This document shows, one piece after another, positions 35,816 through 46,519 of a stretch of DNA of 64,000 bases. Location: positions 25,656,438 to 25,720,437 of the forward strand of contig CM060847.1 of NCBI GenBank assembly GCA_030737835.1, given 5' to 3'. Below the pieces are notes generated by a model that was not told the DNA's origin, did not search any database, and worked only from the letters and a program-made list of their open reading frames with translations. The stretch is from Acorus gramineus (taxonomy: Eukaryota > Streptophyta > Magnoliopsida > Acorales > Acoraceae). Position 1 is the stretch's first letter. Each line of letters opens with the position of its first letter. Made by a program: the position numbers and the translations under genes.

Positions 35816-36326
35816 TATGTCTTTGAGGATGGAATTGTGGTAAATATGGTCTGTGATGCATGGGTTGTGCTGTTCACTGAGCGTGTGGCTCACCCCTCGC
35901 ATATGTTTTTCCCCAGTGGTCACTGAGCCTGAGCTAGAGCCGGAGCAGCAGTTGGAGCTTTCCGAGGGATTTCTTCAGTAGCGGAGCAGCGCCACGTTCC
36001 GCGAGTGCCAGAGGTTATCAGCATCCCTTCTTGTCTGTATGTATTTGATTTTCGTGCCTGGCACGTGTTTGTATATGTTCAGTTGTTACTATGTATATTG
36101 GCTCTCATAGGACATATGATTGTGTATCGGGTCTGTAATATGTTTTGAGTTACAGACTCAATTTTTGCTTCCGCTATATTGTGTATATATTATGTCAGCC
36201 CTGTTTGATCTGTGTTGTCATTTTTATCTGTGGTTTTAGAGTATATATATTTGACCTCATGTGTAGGCTTCTGATATGATATATACACCTGCCGCGTCCC
36301 GGGGACGGCCGCCCTGGGGTGTGACA

Positions 36327-36733
36327 GATCCATATATACCTCCTCATAAAGATCTCCATTTAAAAATATTATTTTCACATCCATTTGGTGAAGCTCTAAA
36401 TCAAAATGACCTACCAATGCCATAATAATTCTAAGGGAGTCCTTCTGAGAGACTGGAGAGAAGGTCTCTGTATAGTCGATGCCTTCAATTTCAGTGAAAC
36501 CTTTTGCTACAAGTCTTGCTTTATGTCTCTCTATGTTGCCTTTAAAGTCCCTTTTGGTCTTGTAGACCCATTTGCACCCTATGGGTTTAACTCCTTCAGG
36601 CAACTCAACAAGATCCCGGGCATTGTTCTTTTACATAGAATTTAACTCTTCTGTCATAGCATCGTAGCACTTAGATGAATCTCTATTATTTATGGCTTGT
36701 GAAAATGAAATAGGATCTTCTAATTCATGGCCT
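36327..36733 (-). pseudogene. copia reverse transcriptase, N-terminal part only
   Basis: Reading from 36603 down, the RT fingers and palm start are clear ([41 protein letters not shown]). The reading is cut at 36327, exactly where the LTR ends. The YVDD box and RNase H, expected further left, are absent from the sequence at 31600-32070. The 3' third of this element was therefore lost or moved, not just interrupted. Confidence 0.88.
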
Positions 36734-37770
36734 TCATGTAGATACACAACATATTCTTTCTCTTAAAGACCTTCTTAATGGTATTTGAATTTTCTCTTGA
36801 ACTGGAGGAGGAATTTCATTTACCGGTTCAGGTTCTTGATGAGGTGGATCTTGAACAATAGGTTGTGGTTCCACAATTCGTTGTTGAATTACTGGATATG
36901 GAACCATAAAACTATCAACAACATCAGGTGTCGTTTCTATTATTTCCTTGAATACAATGTTTTGAGGTTCCACGCTACGCTCCCACTGATTAAGTCATCC
37001 TCAAGAAATTTCGCTACATCAGTTTTAGCTATTCTGGTTTGGAGTGAAGGATAGTAAAATTTATGTCCTTTGGATCTTTCCGGATATCCAATAAAATATG
37101 CACTTACTGTCCTAGAATCTAATTTCCTTTCATGTGGATTATATAACCTAGCCTCTACCTGACAACCCCACGTATGTAGGTGATTTAAACTAGGTTTCCT
37201 TCCTGTCCATATTTCAAAAGGTGATTTTGGCACAGCCTTCGAAGGAATCCTGTTTAACAAATAAATAGCAGTCTTTAAGGCCTCACTCCACAAGAACAAA
37301 GAAAGTGAAGAATTACTAATCATACTCCTAACCATGTCCAAAAGAGTGTGATTCCTTCTTTCAGCAACACCATTTTGATTAGGTCTGCCTGGCATGGAAT
37401 ATTGTGCTTAAATTCCACATCCTTCAAGGAACCTACCAAATGGACCTATAGCTCTTCCAGCTTTGGTGTGTCTACCATAATACTCACCACCCCTATCTGA
37501 TCTTACCACTTTGATTCTTTTATTTTGTTGGTTTTCTACCTTTGCCTTGAAAACTTTAAAGGCATTGATTGCTTCTGATTTCTCAGAGAGCATGAAAATA
37601 TAACCGTATCTTGAGTGGTCATCAGTGAATGTGATGAAATACCTTTCGCCACTCATACAAGGAGGAAAATGACCACAAATATCTGTATGGATTAATTCTA
37701 ATGTTCCATTACTCCTTATGGCATCTCTTTTATAGGTTTTGGGCTGCTTTCCCTTTAGCAGTCCACACAT
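36734..37770 (-). pseudogene. copia integrase (degenerate element)
   Basis: Two open pieces carry it: 37770-37408 (start of the core, TFTDDHSRYGY with the first D, and VRSDRGGEY with the second D) and 37395-36940 (NGVAERRNHTLL with the E). A stop or frameshift separates them near 37400. The C-terminal linker continues through 36973-36734 (ISLRRSLRERI-like basic tail). Confidence 0.85.
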
Positions 37771-39019
37771 GTCCCAAAATCAGAGAAATCTAGTGAAGGT
37801 AGTATACCCTCTTTGGCTAATCTCCGGATTCTCTCTTCTGAGACATGGCCTAATCTTTTTATGCCAAAGCATGGATGATATTTCATTTATTCTTCCATGC
37901 TTAGTGCCAACATTTCTATACAAGGTTAAAAGAGATTGTTGATAGGAATTATCAAGATGCAGTCTGTATAAACCATCCACAATAATTCCAGAACCAACTA
38001 ATTGGGAATTATGGGAAATAGATAAACCACAATTATTGAAATTAAATGAAAAACCAACACGGTCTAGTCTAGCAACAGAAATCAAATTGCGGGAATAACT
38101 TGGAATAAAGAAACTATTCTCAAGGTCTAAAACAAAACCATTGTCTAAGATCAATCTAAAGATTCCTACAGCCTCCACGCGTGAACGCATCCCATTTTCT
38201 GATATGATGCATTGTTCACTCTCAGTTGGAGTCCTTTGGGACATAAAACCCTGCATAGAATTGGCAACATGGATTGTGGCACCAGAGTCAATCCACCATG
38301 AGTAATTTGAAACAGAAACCATATTCAATTGTTCACACACAAAAGCTAAATTATTACCTTTCTTGGCAAGCCATTTCTGATATTTCTGACTGTCCTTCAT
38401 GTGTTCTTTCTTTTTGCAAAAGAAGTATTTTATCACTGGTTTTCCAGTTTGATTCGGAATGGAACCAGAGTTGGAGCTTCCAACTTGGTTCCGAATAGTT
38501 GAAGCTTTATTTGAATTCTTCTTGAAAGAGACACCATTTCCTTTTCTAGTATACTTGTTCTCCACATGAGAATTTAAATTAACATTCTCCATATTCTCTT
38601 GCTTTAGCCTCTCTTCCTCTTGCACACACATGGTCAGAAGTTCATTGATTGACCAATTTTCCTTATGTGTGTTGTAGGAAATTTTGAATGGACCACATTG
38701 AGGTGGCAAAGAGTTGAGAACAAAGTGCACCAAGAAGGAATCAGAAATGGTTACTTCAAGTGTGTTCAATTGAGTAGCTAGATCTCGTATTTGCATTATG
38801 TGTTCACGAATAGCTCCGGATCCTTTATACTTCATGGAGGACAATTTGTTCATTAGGGTGTTGGCCAAGGCTTTATTAGAGTTAATAAATTGTTTCTCCA
38901 CATTTTTCAGATAAGATTGGGCTGTGTCACACTCAGGGATAGATCTCCGAATGTTCTTTCCCACATATGCTTTCATAAGCAAAAGAGCTTGCCGATTTGA
39001 GTGTTCCCATTTCTCATAC

Positions 39020-42000
39020 TGTCACGCCCTAGGGTGGCCGTCCCCGAGACGTGGCAATGTATAAAGTATCAGTTATCAAATACAAGAGGTCAACAATGAC
39101 TCCAATAAATAACACACAAGCTGGCAAAACAATGATAACTGATTGAAAAACGAAAGCATAAGATATCAACAATGTCTATAAACCAAAAACATTATTACAG
39201 ACTTGAATACACAATCACTGTCCTGTGAGAGCCAAGTCTAGTCCAAATAAAATACAACCTGTGCCACATGCACGATTTACAATACATAAAATGACTCTAG
39301 GACTGCTGACAGCCTTGCACTCGCCACCCGCCGGACAGAACGCTCCACGCACATAAGACCATGCCACAGGGAAGCTACAGCTCCCCGTCCAACACCGCCC
39401 CTGTAAAAGAAACAGTAAGCGAGGGGTGAGCTACAAGCTCAGTGAGTGGCTGAAAACCAATCACCATCACAACAATTTAATACTAAAGCAATTTCCTTTC
39501 AAAGAAAACATGGGTGAAAACCCAATGGATAACAAGGTGATGCGGCGGCGTGACCAACCTCACCCTCACTCCCGGAGGGAGGCTCTTGGGACTCTTGGGG
39601 AGATACCATACCGTTGGTCGAAGAGACGCGAAATTACTGGTCTACACAACACTACTGGATCATCTATATCGAGATAACTGCCCAACGACGTCCTTGAACA
39701 TCGATACGTAACCGGACCCAACAACTATGGGAACAGATGAAAACGAATGGGTTACGCGGCGATGTGACTTCACCTCATCCTCACCCTCACCCCCAAGGGT
39801 GACACAGGATTGTTGGAAGAAACCCTTTTATTCTACACCCTTCGTCATCCGGTAGCCCTCTCCCGAGTAGCCTCTACCTGGTATACTCCCATAATCAGTA
39901 CATCTGTCGAACGCATCGGTAGTACCTACAGGTGGGAGCCCTCTGTCAGGACAGCTTTAACGTCGGGTAGCTTCAACGCAGATCTGAAGAAGGGGAGAAC
40001 GATTCCACGCTCGCAATATCATCCGGTAGCCCTCTCCCGTGTAGCCTCTACCTGTCGGCCTTCCACGATCGGTACATCAGCCAGATGTGTACCGCGATAC
40101 GCATCGGTAACACCTACAAGTGGTGGCACCCAAACAGGACAGCTTCGACGCTGGGGTGTTTTGAGCACGACGATGTCGGGAGGAAGCACCTCACGTTCGC
40201 AAAGCGAACCCTATGGAAAAGTCAACTACGCTCGATAATCACATATCAACTATAATGAATACTCTTGGACTCCCACACGAGTGCATCGCTCAGACGCGAG
40301 GGGTTACCTCTGCTCTCACACAGAAATAAGCCCAAGGCATATAACCCAACAGGAGGTTCATATACGCGCCTAGCACGGGTAGGCCTAACGTAATGCCACA
40401 GCCACCGGTTTAACAAAACCGATAAAACAAATGAATTCTCCTGAATTCCATTCAAGTGCATCACACGGATGCAGGGGTGATTACATCGCTCGTGCACTAA
40501 TTAATGAGGTACATCCCGACAGCGGGTCGTACCCACGCCTATTTCAGATAGGCCTAATTAGTTTTAACATATGCATATATATATAACAAGAGAATCATAT
40601 TATAGCTATGTACATGAACAATATGCACGATCATGTAATAATTGACTATAAGGGTATCCCCTAACATGGATTTACATCATAAACAACAAATCATACAACA
40701 TGCATACAAGGTATGGCCCACTTAAACATGCATACAAGGTATAACTTAAGCATCCGTTGGATATTACCAACTTAAAAGGGAAGGGTCAAGCACGATCTCG
40801 CGCACTAACAGGTGCATGCCAATATTCCAAACGAACCTGAGTCGAGTAGGAAATCGCATCTACTTACTCAGTTCGTGTAGAGGGAGAGGGCGAGAGAGAG
40901 CTCATCATCTCTTGAAGTTGGTCATAGCTTTGCCCCATTAGCATGGGCGCAATAACTACACCACGCCCTCGAGTCTTATCGCAAGGGAATATTAGGCATG
41001 TGCTCGTTATTAACCCGGACTTAATCATGCTGGATATTCCAATTAATATGGTAGTATTACTCATAGGGACTACCTAAGGCATGCTTATTCTATACATTCA
41101 TGAAAACCCACATCACACATGCCCATACATGAAGGGCGCATGCATACATAATAATTCACACATGAATATGATACATAGAGAAGTATATGGTAGAAATATG
41201 GGGGGTTCTACACAATATACGAGCTATACTAACCTAGCATGCAAATACCTAGCATATTATGGGTTAGACATAACCATACTACTTATCTAAATAAGTAGTA
41301 TAGTCAGGGTGCCCAACGGATGCGTGACGCATGACTACGTGCATCCAACGCTTCCCGGAGGGTTGGATCGAACCACTCACCGATACCCGGATCGCCGCGT
41401 GTCCGGTCTACGAGATCTGCAAAACACAACCAATGATCCACAATTAAAATATGGAACCTCCTATCACACATATAAGCCTATTTCATGAAGATGCTAACTC
41501 CTGATACTTCCATATTATCACACAAGACACATGCAAACAACTCCTTGACACACAACCGAGCAAAACTGCCAAACCTGCTGCAATCAGCCCTACTATTTGA
41601 TCTCCACAGCACGAAATACACGTCCAAAAATTAAGAAATAAATCATACACATTCTCTGATATGCTGGTATCATAATCTATGAAACCTAATTTTGCCTCAA
41701 CAAGCCCGAAATAAATTATTTCCAGAAGCAGGTCAATTCCTACGTGAATCTGGACAAGCCATGCAAAACAAGTTCTAACTTACAACACAAATATCATAAT
41801 GACCCCAAATTTCATATATAACATCTAGACACATATATGATCAAATCATAATGAGACATAATCCTAAAACTATGCCTCTAAATACTAGATTCACTGAGAT
41901 CTTTAGGAGATAGAGATCTGTCTTACCAAACCAAGGGGAGGGAAATGGGGAGATGCGGGGTTCTCGACACACCCACGACCACCTCAGCCACCACAACCAC

Positions 42001-42605
42001 TACCACCACCTCATCAGCCACTCCACCAGCCCTTCCTTGGCTGAAAATAGGGGATAATAGGGGCATGAGAGGGAGCTAGAGAGAAGAGAAACAACAGTAA
42101 CACACACACTCACCCTTTTTCCACTCTTTCTTGTGCTTCTTCTTCATCTTTCACTTCTCCTTCTTTTTCCACTTAGAACACACATGGAGGCTCGGATGGG
42201 TTTTCTCAGAGGGAGGGAGAGAGAAGGAGAGAAAAAGAGAGAGAGAGAGAGAGGCCATCAATGCCCAAAAAGGGGTTTGGTGGAGGTTTGACTTTGGTCA
42301 ATCTAGCCAAGCTACCAAACAAAAGTGGTTGATCAGTCAATGGTCAACTTTGACTTGATCAAATTCCCTCCCCCTTTTTACAATCCAGTATCGACCAAAA
42401 CCCGGATACGATTCGGAACTGCATATTTTTCAAAACGTTACTGGAATTTGATGAAATATTTATGGGTAGTACAAAACGGTACTAAGACCCATAATATGCA
42501 GTTAGATTTTTAATCAGAGTACTCTAAATCTCGCAGCTGGCTAAAGACTAAAATTTTAGCGACTCTGATAAAAAAAATAAGGCTCCAAATGACACAGGCA
42601 TAACA
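39020..42605 (-). mobile_element. Solo LTR, 3.6 kb, Tekay-related, inside copia gag
   Basis: It runs from TGTCACGCCCTAGGGTGGCC to GACACAGGCATAACA. The flanks are CATAC on both sides (39015-39019 and 42606-42610), a perfect duplication. On the minus strand its first 250 bases resemble 6827-7090 (CTAACTGCATATTATG, TTCCGAATCGTATCCGGGTT are shared), and its last part has CACTGAGCTTGTAGCTCACC near 39445. It is diverged from the other LTRs, so it belongs to a related subfamily. No internal coding region. Confidence 0.93.
39846..40200 (-). repeat. Direct duplication, period about 174 bp, in the solo LTR
   Basis: CATCCGGTAGCCCTCTCCCG with GTAGCCTCTACCTG starts at 39846 and again at 40020. Both are followed by a CGATCGGTACATC-like word and an AACAGGACAGCTT-like word. 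Confidence 0.82.
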
Positions 42606-42840
42606 CATACTTGGTCTTCCCTTCTTGCGTGCTCTCCACAGTGAGGGGGTCAGGTTTGTCCTCCCTCAACGCAAGATCCATATCCATTCACCCTAATGTT
42701 AAATTGATTTGTTCCTTCCATTCTGTGAAGTTTGATCCATTGAGGATATGAATATTGCTATTATTACTTGAAACAAAAGTAGGAGGAATTGTTGAAAAAG
42801 ACAATATTGACTCACATCATATATTAAATCAACATAATGT

Positions 42841-43560
42841 CTTAAAATACAAGGCTACATATTATAACATTCATCCAATGCATATATTCCAAATTATGCA
42901 ATAAATTCCAAATACGTATATGATATCCTTTAATGTACTTATTTGGTTGAGTGGTTAAGTAGTGACATTATAAACCCCTCATTTGGGCTTGAGTTTACAA
43001 CCGTAATTAAACCTACACTCATTTAGGTAGAAAATATTCTACATGTAGAACTAGTGGCATATCCTACGTCTCAGTAACAAAAGAGTCTTGATACCTTTGG
43101 GCAAGCCATAGACTCCTTAATACATAGAATGTAGGTTTGCTACTATTCTACTCCATCTTATACCTAAATCACATAGGCCGTCCTTTGGGATTGACCTATG
43201 TGTCGGTTTATAAAATATAATAAGATTGTCATTACTAACGTTATATGATTAATTCACTAATTTTAACATTTAAGGCCGCTTTGGTGTGCTCATAAATATT
43301 AAAGTATGAATTAAATCATCCTAATGTAATGACAACTTTTACTTTAAGCATGTTAATTAAAAAAATGTCATACCATATAACATGCATGTCAAAATACCAA
43401 AATAATTAAACCATACAAATTATTAACATAATATTTATGGAGTCTAAAATTCATCACAAAATCTGAACATCAATGGTATATTAATAAACTAATTATTTTA
43501 ATTCCCTTAACAAAATGTGAATAACAATTTTCACATAAATCTGGGATTAAAATTTAATTT
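42841..43560 (+). other. AT-rich DNA with no visible gene
   Basis: The 5' LTR of the minus-strand copia element should lie here, but I find neither a primer-binding site nor a repeat partner. A pyrimidine/AT-rich sequence fills the stretch. Confidence 0.35.
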
Positions 43561-43564
43561 TTCT

Positions 43565-43748
43565 GAACATTAGGGTTTTGTTTGCAAAAGTGCCATTATC
43601 CATAATTCTATTTTATTTACGGAATTTTAGGGTTTTTTTGCAAAAGTGTCTTTATCATGAAATCACATAATATCAGGGTTTCTTTTGCAAAACTGTCATT
43701 ATCATGAGATTTGTAAATCCCGAGATCATCTTTATTGGTTTATGAAAT
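43565..43748 (+). repeat. AGGGTTTT...GCAAAAGTG repeats beside the copia 5' LTR
   Basis: Three related units of about 55-65 bp carry AGGGTTT, TTTGCAAAAGTGYCWTTATC and an ATAATTC- or AATCAC-like tail (starting near 43571, 43629 and 43676). The last ends TAAATCCCGAGATC, a word echoed on the far side of the element (TAAATCCTGAGATC near 49453). Confidence 0.65.
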
Positions 43749-44032
43749 CCTCCCCCACTCTTCAACTCCATAACCCCCTCATTCAACTCCATAACCTCCC
43801 CCACTCTTCTATTCCATAACACTCCCATTATTGCCCCACTATCTCCCCCTCACCTCTATAGACTTGTAACTCTCCACCTTTGGGATTCCTCTATGCACCC
43901 TATAAATAGAGGGGTTCTCTCTTGTATCGAACCAACAAATAGTGAATAAGAATCTCTCTCTACTTCTCTTCTATATGCTTGTGTGCTTTGTTTATATACT
44001 CTAAAATATCATATTCTATTTAGTTTACAACA
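43749..44032 (+). mobile_element. 5' LTR of a gag-less copia element, slightly truncated
   Basis: It matches 49149-49432 with only a handful of differences. About the first 40 bp found in the 3' copy (TGTTGTGAATATGGTGGATA and on) are missing. A TATA-like TATAAATAGAGGGG (about 43900) could drive transcription. It ends TTTACAACA and is followed by CGTTATCAGCACGAG, the kind of primer-binding sequence some plant copia elements use; I have not assigned the tRNA. Confidence 0.9.
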
Positions 44033-44511
44033 CGTTATCAGCACGAGAAGCTCTTTGTTAAAGAGAAAGGTTTGTATCGATGGGTTCTTAATGATCTATA
44101 TCAAAAAATATACTCCCTTGATGTTATGTATTTTTATGTAAATCATCTACTACATACATATGATTAATTTTTTTTCAATATGCATGGAACCGTATGCAAA
44201 TTATGTGTAGAACCCGTATACATCTATCTTTTATTTTCATCTGATGTACTGCATACATCTATCTTTTATTTTCCATGCATGCAATCCCCGTGAAAATTTT
44301 CCATACATATGTTAATTTATGAAAACTAGTATGCAATTTTTCCATGCAACAGTATGCGGCATCTATCATTTGATTATTTATTTTTCATGTAACTGTTCCA
44401 TGTTTGTCATCTTTTATTAAAATTTAAATATTATACATCTATGTGTAGAACCAGAAGTTCTCACAAATATCAATTAATTTGATATTTATATTTGATTTGA
44501 AATTCATTTTA

Positions 44512-45299
44512 ATGTTACAATGTCATGTGTCCCTATAGGATCATACAAAAATTGTAATTACATGGATCCCTGAAGGACCATGTAGACGTTATGAATAATG
44601 TGTTCCAATAAGACCATGCAAATTTTATGCTATCCCTGAAGGACTACAAAAAAAATTATTACATGGATCCTTGAAGAATCATGTAAAAGATATGATTAAA
44701 AATGTCCCTGAAGGACTATGATTATATTGTATCCATGAAGGATCATACAAATTTTATTTTACTTTATCCATGAAGGATTGTACAAAAATTATAATTATAT
44801 GAATCTTTGAAGGATCATGTAAAATTTTATTTTGTTCTATCCTGAAGGACTATACAAAAATCATGATTGTTCGTGTCCCTGTAGGACCAAACAAAAGTTA
44901 TATGATATATTTTTTGGGTCCTTGAAGGACCAAATAATAATAAAAAAAAAGATCCATGTATCCCAGCAGGAACATGTAAAATTTTATTTTGTTCTATCCC
45001 TGAAGGATTATACAAAAAATTATGATTGTTCGTGTCCCTGTAGGACCAAACAAAAGTTATATGATATATTTTTCGGGTCCTTGAAGGACCAAATAATAAT
45101 ATAAAAAGAGATCCATGTATCCCAGCAGGAACATGTAAAATTTTATTTTGTTCTATCCCTGAAGGACTATACAAAAATCATGATTGTTCGTGTCCCTGTA
45201 GGACCAAACAAAAGTTATATGATATATTTTTCGGGTCCTTGAAGGACCAAATAATAAAAAAAAAAGATCCATGTATCCCAGCAGGAACATGTAAATTAT
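44512..45299 (+). repeat. Tandem array with CCTGAAGGAC core in place of gag
   Basis: The right half is a regular array of about 157-bp units: GATCCATGTATCCCAGCAGG begins at 44951, 45110 and 45266. Each unit also has TTCTATCCCTGAAGGACTAT, TGTCCCTGTAGGACCAAAC and GGTCCTTGAAGGACCAAAT. The left half (44512-44820) has looser repeats of the same CCTGAAGGAY core every 40-60 bp. Open frames on both strands here just reflect the repeat. It occupies the position where gag should lie. Confidence 0.88.
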
Positions 45300-46519
45300 G
45301 ATTAGATTTCACCATCATCATCATAATGAAGAGGATTTAAAGATTAATACCTCATTGACAAAGGTCCACCGGCCATTATGCCTCAAATATGCTCCAGTTG
45401 TAGCAATATTGAGAGCATTAATTTTATATATTCTCGTTGCCGAACAACGATTTTTTTAAAATATCATGTAACTCAACTCAATGGCATAGCATCATTACCC
45501 GAAGTAAATGCATTTTATTTTATGTTCGCCATGGAAGTTGTGGTCATGAATGATGAGATCATGATTTATATAGTTGAGAAAGCACAACAATCATAGAGTT
45601 TGTAAAATATCTCAAATCACTAGAAGTGATTTGCTATTAAACAAGGGAAAAGGGTTGCAGAACAAACCCCTAACACAAAAATGATTGTTATGTATTTGGT
45701 GCTTTAAAAATATGGTCACGTACCTGATGTACGATCAGACTTTTATAATTTTTATAATTATAATTTTTCTTTGTTATCTAAAATCCATTTTTCTTACTTT
45801 CATATTTATCTTATTTTTTGAGTTTAACATTAATTAATGCAAATGATAATATTATTTTTGGTACCAAGGCTCCAGAAGGGCAGATATCATGTTATCAAGA
45901 GATACAAAATTTTGTATCAACGATGCATTGTATTCATGTAGATCCAGAAGAAGTCTACTGAAGATACCTATCTCAACATATGCCATTTTAAAATTATGGA
46001 GTATCTATGCATTAATAATGTCTCATGCCAGAAGCATACATTAGAAAAGCTTTATGCTCTCTCCTGGTTATTATAAATATCCATATTTACTCATATAAAC
46101 TAGAAGTTTTATGATCTGTTCCTGAAGAACAACGAGAATTATCGTGGAATACATCCACTCTGTCTTATCTAAACTCACGTATCGCTCAACGTGAAAATCA
46201 AATTCCTAATGCACGCCAGATGCGTGATAGACCTATAGGTTCAAAAACAAAAATTCAGCTCCCCAGAAGTGGAGATCAAATGTAAAATCATGCTCTAATA
46301 ATGCTCCAGAAGAAGTTATACATAATGTTCCAGAAGAGATTATGAACAATAGATCCACTTTCTCTAAAACTCTAGAAGAGTATAATGTCCATGAAGAGAA
46401 ACGAGTTCCAGAAGTGACTACACAAACTCTTGAAGAGGAAAAGGTACCTAATAATATTAAGATCTCTATATTTTATATGCATATAAGAGAAATGTGGAAT
46501 CGCAAATAAATGATCATCA
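45300..46519 (+). other. Degraded internal region of the gag-less copia element
   Basis: No capsid, zinc knuckle, protease or integrase core can be read. At 46108-46290 there is a decayed relative of the later segment 46664-46965: both have GAAGAACRACGWGAAYT and AGACCTATAGGYTCAAAA. The region thus contains a duplicated piece of the integrase-RT linker. An ORF at 45378-45596 has four cysteines near its start but no recognised domain. Confidence 0.55.

Larger units (their letters stand above)
34292..36326 (+). mobile_element. Tekay-type LTR, plus orientation, truncated at its 5' side
   Basis: It starts abruptly inside the CG-dense block and runs to GGGGTGTGACA at 36326. It matches 9796 backwards to about 7900, with diverged stretches and two internal duplications. 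The next bases (GATCC) belong to a minus-strand copia RT, so the LTR end meets another element directly. With the preceding LTR it forms an inverted pair without spacer. Confidence 0.88.
37780..42840 (-). pseudogene. copia gag and protease, split by a 3.6 kb solo LTR
   Basis: The minus-strand reading begins near 42811 (HILNGSNFTEWKEQI). It passes a TGA and reaches DMDLALRED near 42690. At 42606 it meets a solo LTR and resumes at 39019. The piece 38982-37780 holds the gag core (a UBN2-like region), a damaged zinc knuckle (FFCKKKEHMKDS lacks a clean final cysteine) and a protease with intact WWIDSGATIHVANS (about 38280). The two halves join exactly when the LTR and one CATAC copy are removed. 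Confidence 0.88.

Noticed and set aside
44827..45174. Repeat-containing ORFs of 115 (minus) and 90 (plus) codons with internal protein repeats
   Set aside because: The protein repeat only mirrors the 157-bp DNA tandem unit and is open on both strands at once.
44512..45299. CRISPR-like look of the regular repeat array
   Set aside because: The units are contiguous without unique spacers, inside a plant retrotransposon.
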